DNA of 10,065 nucleotides from Acidimicrobiales bacterium (GTDB lineage Bacteria; Actinomycetota; Acidimicrobiia; Acidimicrobiales; Poriferisodalaceae). The notes under the pieces are model-generated. The model did no database searches and was not told the origin of the DNA. It was given only the letters and a program-made list of their open reading frames with translations. Location of the stretch: the NCBI GenBank assembly GCA_020439485.1, contig JAGQSP010000355.1:1-10065 (forward strand). Reading direction: 5' to 3'. Positions within the stretch are counted from its first letter, which is position 1. Every line of letters starts with the position of its first letter. This document shows positions 6,228 to 10,065 of this stretch, piece by piece. A program made the position numbers and the translations under genes.

Positions 6228-7144
6228 CGACCGCCTATCCGTTGGATCAGGTGAGACGTGATCCGGTCGATGAAGTCCGAGACCGGTGGTGACAGCCGGG
6301 CTCCGGAGCGGGTGATGAGCGCAAACGTGTCGTGCAGTGGGGGGTCGAACGGCACGGCGCTCAGCCGGCTGTCCAGCGAAGAAACGAGCACCGACGGCGC
6401 GTAGGTGTCTCCGAGACCCCGGGCGGCGAGGGCCAGGGCGGTCTCGGCCGCGTCGACCTCGATTCGTGGTTCGATGCGAAGGCCGGCGGTCTGGGCCCTG
6501 GTGCTCAGCTGGGTTCTGGTCGGGTCTGCATTGCCCGAAGACGCCTCGTACAGAATGAACGCGCGCTCAGCCACGTCATCGATGGTGGCGGGCCTGGTGG
6601 TGTGAGCTGGCTCGGCCGAGACGTAGAACACCTCGCTGGTGGCGATGGGCGTCACCGTCAGGCCGACCTCGTTGATGGGTAGGGCCACCACCGCTGCATC
6701 GAGGTTGCCCGAGCGCACGGCCTGCGCGGTGGCCGAGCTGTTTCGGGCCTCTATGCGCAGGTTCGCCCCAGGGTGATCTTCGAAGAATCGGGCGATGAGC
6801 TCTTCGATGCCATATTGGTGCGGCCACCCGAAGGTGCCGAACGCAACCCTGGCCTGGTCCGGGTCGGACGAGGACGAGATGGCGGCTGCAGCGAGTTTGG
6901 ACGAATCGATGACCCTGCGGGCGTGGGCCTCGAATTCGATGGCTGCAAGGGTTGGGCGCACTCCGCGTGCCTGGCGGATGAAAAGCTCTTGCCCGACCGC
7001 GCGCTCGAGCCGTTGTATCTGTTCGGCGACGGCGGGCTGAGAAACCCCCAGAGCCTCGGCTGCCGAGGTGAACGAACCCCTCTCGAAGGCCGCCAGGAAG
7101 TATTCGAGCTGGGACAACGTGAAGTTGATCGGCTGGAGATTCAA
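6224..7144 (-). CDS. LysR-family transcriptional regulator
   Basis: A regulator of about 306 residues. The N-terminal winged helix-turn-helix is plain: FTLSQLEYFLAAFERGSF, TSAAEALGVSQPAVAEQIQR and LERAVGQELFIRQARGVRPT (residues about 8-65). A linker helix and a periplasmic-binding-like co-inducer domain (about 90-300) follow. Length is normal for LysR proteins. I chose TTG at 7144, which places eight residues before the conserved helix; GTG at 7180 would add twelve non-conserved residues and is the alternative. Neither has a strong Shine-Dalgarno. It overlaps the MFS gene by ATGA and is divergent from the dehydrogenase gene at 7220, the classical arrangement in which a LysR protein controls itself and the divergent operon. 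The expected ligand is the substrate or an intermediate of that operon (inference). Confidence 0.92.
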   Translation of the reverse strand: MNLQPINFTLSQLEYFLAAFERGSFTSAAEALGVSQPAVAEQIQRLERAVGQELFIRQARGVRPTLAAIEFEAHARRVIDSSKLAAAAISSSSDPDQARVAFGTFGWPHQYGIEELIARFFEDHPGANLRIEARNSSATAQAVRSGNLDAAVVALPINEVGLTVTPIATSEVFYVSAEPAHTTRPATIDDVAERAFILYEASSGNADPTRTQLSTRAQTAGLRIEPRIEVDAAETALALAARGLGDTYAPSVLVSSLDSRLSAVPFDPPLHDTFALITRSGARLSPPVSDFIDRITSHLIQRIGGR

Positions 7145-7219
7145 GGGATAACCAAACCCTGTATAACTTCGAAGAAACACAACCTAGCACGATGCATAGG
7201 TTGGGAATAATCTTCCGGA
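7145..7219. promoter_or_regulatory. Divergent control region, lysR / dehydrogenase operon
   Basis: This 75-base gap is markedly more A+T-rich than its surroundings. Plus-strand -10 candidates are TATAAC (7162-7167) and AATAAT (7206-7211); the latter ends eight bases before the dehydrogenase ATG, so a leaderless mRNA is possible. Possible LysR sites are the direct repeat ATAAC at 7148 and 7163 (15 bases apart) and the palindrome CTTCGAAG (7167-7174), which lies inside a T-N11-A arrangement. No good -35 box is seen. If lysR starts at GTG 7180, the repeats fall inside its coding region. Confidence 0.45.
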
Positions 7220-7948
7220 ATGGTCAGGGTTGCGGTTGTCACCGGCGCGGCGCGGGGTCTGGGGCGAGCATGCACAGAGCGCTTTTGCCGCGATGGCATT
7301 GCGGTGTTGATGGTCGACAACGACACCGACGCCCTGGCCGCTGCCGTCGCCGAAATCGAAGCGATCGGCGGCACTGCGCGATCGGTAGCGGCCGACATCA
7401 CGAGCCGCTCGGCTTGTGCAGAGGTCATCGGCGCCGCCGTCGCCGGGTGGGGCCGGGTGGACCTGTTGGTGAACTCGGCCGGTGTCTACCCCCGCAAGCC
7501 GGTGCTCGACATCGGGGCCGACGATTGGCGCTTTGTCTTTGACGTCAACGTGCTGGGCACCTACTTCATGATGATCGAGGCGATCGCCGTCATGCGCGGG
7601 CAGGGTTCGGGACACATCGTCAACGTGTCGTCGATCGACGCATTCAAAGCCCATCCAGACAACGCCCACTATGCAGCGACGAAGGCGGCGGTTGTCAGCC
7701 TCACCCGATCGTTGGCGCTCGAGGTGGCCCCGATGGGCATCGTCGTGAACTCGGTGGCGCCCGGGCCTATGGCCACCGAGGCCGCCAAACAAACCGACTG
7801 GTACGAGCCGATGGTCGCCGGCCTCCCGACCCGCAAACCGATCGAGCCCGGTGAGGTCGCAGACCTGGTTGCGTACCTCGGCAGCGATGCCAACGTCAGC
7901 ATCGTCGGCGAGAACGTCGTCATCAGCGGGGCGGGGGTGATCGTGTGA
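7220..7948 (+). CDS. Short-chain dehydrogenase/reductase (classical SDR)
   Basis: A 242-residue cytoplasmic NAD(P)-dependent oxidoreductase acting on an alcohol or carbonyl group. All classical SDR motifs are present: cofactor loop T8-G-A-A-R-G-L-G15, D59-I, N85-S-A-G88 (Ser in place of the usual second Asn), N110, catalytic S138, and Y151-A-A-T-K155. D33 at the end of the second strand (VLMVDND) points to NAD(H) rather than NADP(H). The C-terminal V-A-P-G-P-M and the final ISGAGVIV agree with the 3-oxoacyl-ACP-reductase-like branch, which covers many substrates. ATG at 7220 begins right at the first strand; there is no clear Shine-Dalgarno. It is the first gene of a rightward operon with the FAD oxidoreductase (37-base gap) and a TPP enzyme, so it probably works on a pathway intermediate and not in fatty acid synthesis. 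Confidence 0.94.
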   Translation: MVRVAVVTGAARGLGRACTERFCRDGIAVLMVDNDTDALAAAVAEIEAIGGTARSVAADITSRSACAEVIGAAVAGWGRVDLLVNSAGVYPRKPVLDIGADDWRFVFDVNVLGTYFMMIEAIAVMRGQGSGHIVNVSSIDAFKAHPDNAHYAATKAAVVSLTRSLALEVAPMGIVVNSVAPGPMATEAAKQTDWYEPMVAGLPTRKPIEPGEVADLVAYLGSDANVSIVGENVVISGAGVIV

Positions 7949-7985
7949 GTGTCGAACTGAGTACGGTCGAGAACGGGGCCCATCC

Positions 7986-9176
7986 ATGACAGAGCTGCAG
8001 GCCGAATACGACGTGGTCATAGTGGGCGGTGCGGTCATGGGCAGTTCGGTCGCCCATTTCCTGACCTCGAACCCAGACTTCGACGGGTCGGTGTTGGTCG
8101 TCGAACGCGACCCCAGCTATCAGCGTTCGTCCACCACCCTGTCCGGAAGCGCCATCAGGCATCAGTTCTCCAACGAGATCAACGTCAAGATCAGCCAGTT
8201 CGGAAGCGAGTTCATCAAGTCGTTCGCCGATCACTGTTCGGTCGATGGTGAGGCACCCGACTTGTCGTTCCACGAGAACGGGTATCTGTTCCTCATCGAC
8301 GAGGAGCGCAAGGACACCTTGGTCGCCAACTGGAACACCCAGACCTCCCTGGGCTCGGATATCTCGCTGCTGACGCCAGAGCGCATCGCCCAACGCTGGC
8401 CGTGGATCAACACCGATGGAATCGCGGCGGGCTCGCTGGGCGAGACCGGCGAGGGCTGGTTCGACAGCTACGGCCTGATGCAGGGATTCAGGCAAAAGGC
8501 CCGTTCGAACGGCGCCGTCTACGCAACCGACGAGGTCGTGGGCCTGGTCCGCGATCACGACAGGATCGATGCCGTGCGGTTGGCGTCGGGCGCCACGGTT
8601 CGGTGCCGAACCCTGGTGAACGCCGCCGGTCCAAGGGCCAGGCTGGTTTGTGCCATGGCCGGGCTCGACGTGCCCGTGGTGCCCCGCAAGCGATACATGT
8701 TCGTGTTCGACTCCCGCACCCGCCTGCCCGACCCGGCTCCGGCGGTGATCGACCCCACGGGTCTGTTCGTCAGACCAGAGGGCCAGTTCTACCTGTGCAC
8801 CCTGGAACCCCAGCCAGACCCCGACGCCGACTTCGACGACTTCACCGTGTGGCGAGACCAGTTCGAAGAGATCATCTGGCCTCTGCTCGCGCAGCGAATT
8901 CCGGCCTTCGAAGCGGTGAAGGTGGTCAACTCGTGGTGTGGTCACTATGCCTTCAACACCCTCGACCACAACGCCGTGGTAGGCCCCCACACCGAGGTCG
9001 AGAACTTCTTGTTCTGCAACGGGTTCAGCGGCCACGGGCTTCAGCAGAGCCCGGCGGTGGGGCGAGCCATATCGGAGCTGATCACCTACGGCCGTTATGA
9101 GACCCTCGACCTCGCCCCGCTGGGGTATCGACGCATCGAAACGGGTACCCCGTTCCTCGAGACCCTGGTGATCTGA
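7986..9176 (+). CDS. FAD-dependent oxidoreductase, DAO family, FOXRED1-like
   Basis: A 396-residue flavoprotein of the DAO superfamily (sarcosine, dimethylglycine and D-amino-acid oxidising enzymes). The FAD fold is seen in VVIVGGAVMGSSVA (10-23) with E40 closing the second strand. The sequence strongly resembles human FOXRED1: STTLSGSAIRHQFSNEIN (49-66), WPWINTDGIA, EGWFDSYGLMQGFRQKA, VPRKRYMFVFDS, RIPAFEAVKVVNSWCGHYAFNTLDHNAVVGPH in pieces, and FSGHGLQQSPAVGRAISELI (347-366) then YETLDLAPLGYRRI. No signal peptide or membrane segment is visible. It probably oxidises a secondary amine, amino acid or hydroxy acid and passes electrons to O2 or the electron-transfer chain. The ATG at 7986 has at most a weak Shine-Dalgarno (AACGGGG, 7972-7977). 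The stop overlaps the next gene as TGATG, so it is coupled to the TPP enzyme. Confidence 0.92.
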   Translation: MTELQAEYDVVIVGGAVMGSSVAHFLTSNPDFDGSVLVVERDPSYQRSSTTLSGSAIRHQFSNEINVKISQFGSEFIKSFADHCSVDGEAPDLSFHENGYLFLIDEERKDTLVANWNTQTSLGSDISLLTPERIAQRWPWINTDGIAAGSLGETGEGWFDSYGLMQGFRQKARSNGAVYATDEVVGLVRDHDRIDAVRLASGATVRCRTLVNAAGPRARLVCAMAGLDVPVVPRKRYMFVFDSRTRLPDPAPAVIDPTGLFVRPEGQFYLCTLEPQPDPDADFDDFTVWRDQFEEIIWPLLAQRIPAFEAVKVVNSWCGHYAFNTLDHNAVVGPHTEVENFLFCNGFSGHGLQQSPAVGRAISELITYGRYETLDLAPLGYRRIETGTPFLETLVI

Positions 9177-10065
9177 TGCCGGTGGTCGAGCCCCGAAGCG
9201 GCGGCCGCATCCTGGTCGACGCATTGGTCGCCAACCACGTCGATCGGGTCTTCTGCGTGCCTGGCGAGAGCTACCTCGACGCGCTCGACGCGCTGTACGA
9301 CACGCCGAGCATCGACGTCTGCGTCGCCCGCAACGAGGGTGGTGCTGCCTACATGGCAGACGCCCACGGCAAGCTGACCGGCCGCCCCGGTATCTGTTTC
9401 GTCACCCGCGGGCCCGGCGCCGCCAACGCCAGCGGTGGGTTGCACATGGCTCGCCAGGACTCGACTCCGCTGATCATGTTCGTCGGCCAGGTCGCGCGCG
9501 GACACCTCGGTCGCGAGGCGTTTCAGGAGATCGACTATCGCCAGATGTTCGGTCAGGTGACCAAGTGGGTGGCCCAGATAGACGATCCGTCGCGGATACC
9601 CGAGTTGGTCAACAGGGCCTTCGCAACCGCCACCTCGGGCCGCCCGGGCCCGGTGGTGCTGGCGGTGCCTGAGGACATGCTGGCCGACACGGCTGCGGTC
9701 GCCGACCTTCCCGCGTGGCAGCCGGTGGCCACCCACCCTGCTGCAGGCGACGTGGTACGCGCTGTCGAGGCCCTGTCTTCGTCGGCCAGGCCGCTGGTAG
9801 TGGTGGGCGGCAAGCCGTGGGGCGAACAGGCTCGGCTCGACCTGGAGAGGTTCGCTAGCGCTTGGGACGTGCCGGTGGCTACCTCGTTTCGGTGCCAGGA
9901 CTACATCGACAACGACCATCCCAGCTATGCGGGCGACCTGGGCATAGCCATCAGCCCGGCGCTGACCCAGCGGGTGAAGGACGCCGATCTGTTGCTGGTG
10001 GTCGGTGCTCGCCTGGGCGAGTTCACCACGCGCGGCTATTCGCTTGTCGACATTCCCAGGCCCAG
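9176..10065 (+). CDS. Thiamine-diphosphate enzyme, acetolactate synthase-like (cut by window end)
   Basis: The first 296 residues of a large TPP enzyme; family members are about 540-600 residues, so roughly half is missing. The PYR domain (about 8-170) carries the cofactor-activating glutamate E54 in CVARNEGGAAYMADAHGK and the RGPGAANASGGLHMARQDSTPLI block (78-100). AFQEIDYRQMF (115-125) corresponds to the AFQE of acetolactate synthases. The central domain begins near 190 (PLVVVGGKPWGEQA, DLLLVVGARLGEFTTRGY). The TPP-phosphate and magnesium motif (GDG...N) would lie in the missing half. The ATG overlaps the oxidoreductase stop (TGATG), so this is a catabolic operon member and less likely the biosynthetic acetolactate synthase. 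It could decarboxylate, cleave or condense a 2-oxo acid; which one cannot be told here. Confidence 0.9.
   Translation, partial: MPVVEPRSGGRILVDALVANHVDRVFCVPGESYLDALDALYDTPSIDVCVARNEGGAAYMADAHGKLTGRPGICFVTRGPGAANASGGLHMARQDSTPLIMFVGQVARGHLGREAFQEIDYRQMFGQVTKWVAQIDDPSRIPELVNRAFATATSGRPGPVVLAVPEDMLADTAAVADLPAWQPVATHPAAGDVVRAVEALSSSARPLVVVGGKPWGEQARLDLERFASAWDVPVATSFRCQDYIDNDHPSYAGDLGIAISPALTQRVKDADLLLVVGARLGEFTTRGYSLVDIPRP

Noticed and set aside
7952..7970. SOS-like TCGAAC ... GGTCGA between the dehydrogenase and the FAD oxidoreductase
   Set aside because: The spacer is seven bases, not four, and the second half-site has a mismatch; it is not a LexA box.
7923..9224. 433-codon minus-strand frame opposite the FAD oxidoreductase
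   Set aside because: The plus strand has a full FOXRED1-like protein with intact FAD motifs; the antisense translation is Gly/Val/His-rich without a domain.
9095..9919. 274-codon minus-strand frame opposite the TPP enzyme
   Set aside because: The plus strand encodes conserved acetolactate synthase-like blocks with the catalytic glutamate; the antisense frame has none.

Overview
The window is G+C-rich (about two thirds by eye), gene-dense DNA. It has a DUF222/HNH (13E12-type) endonuclease preceded by a perfect LexA box of the mycobacterial kind, so an actinobacterium is the best guess, perhaps a member of the Acidimicrobiia. That placement is an inference from base composition, gene content and the SOS box; no rRNA or other phylogenetic marker is present. 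There are nine complete or near-complete genes in four transcription units plus two genes cut by the window edges. No tRNA, rRNA, CRISPR array or insertion sequence was seen, and no gap between genes exceeds about 110 bases.

Left block (1-2685): a leftward Cys-type arylsulfatase, cut by the window start, is divergent from a rightward HpaB-type FADH2-dependent aromatic hydroxylase followed at once by a nitroreductase-fold flavoprotein. The 106-base divergent gap carries a perfect 18-bp palindrome that looks like an operator. The trio fits use of a sulfated or otherwise substituted aromatic compound, but the substrate is not known.

Middle block, all leftward (7144 down to 2708): a LysR regulator overlaps an MFS transporter by ATGA; then come the DUF222/HNH endonuclease and purU (formyltetrahydrofolate deformylase), with gaps of only 22 to 24 bases. 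Between the transporter and the endonuclease lies a 16-bp LexA/SOS box filling 16 of the 17 spacer bases of a good -35/-10 promoter. The endonuclease, and possibly purU behind it, therefore look DNA-damage inducible. The purU and nitroreductase stop codons face each other across a small hairpin.

Right block (7220-10065): divergent from lysR, a rightward set encodes a short-chain dehydrogenase, an FAD oxidoreductase strikingly like human FOXRED1, and a thiamine-diphosphate enzyme of the acetolactate synthase type, which overlaps the oxidoreductase stop by TGATG and runs off the window. With the LysR regulator and MFS transporter this resembles a self-contained catabolic cluster: uptake, flavin-dependent oxidation of an amino or hydroxy acid, NAD-dependent oxidation or reduction, and TPP-dependent cleavage or carboligation of a 2-oxo acid. 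The pathway is not one I can name.

The most interesting items are the SOS box embedded in the endonuclease promoter and apparent start codon, the FOXRED1-like catabolic cluster, and the palindromic operator before the hydroxylase.
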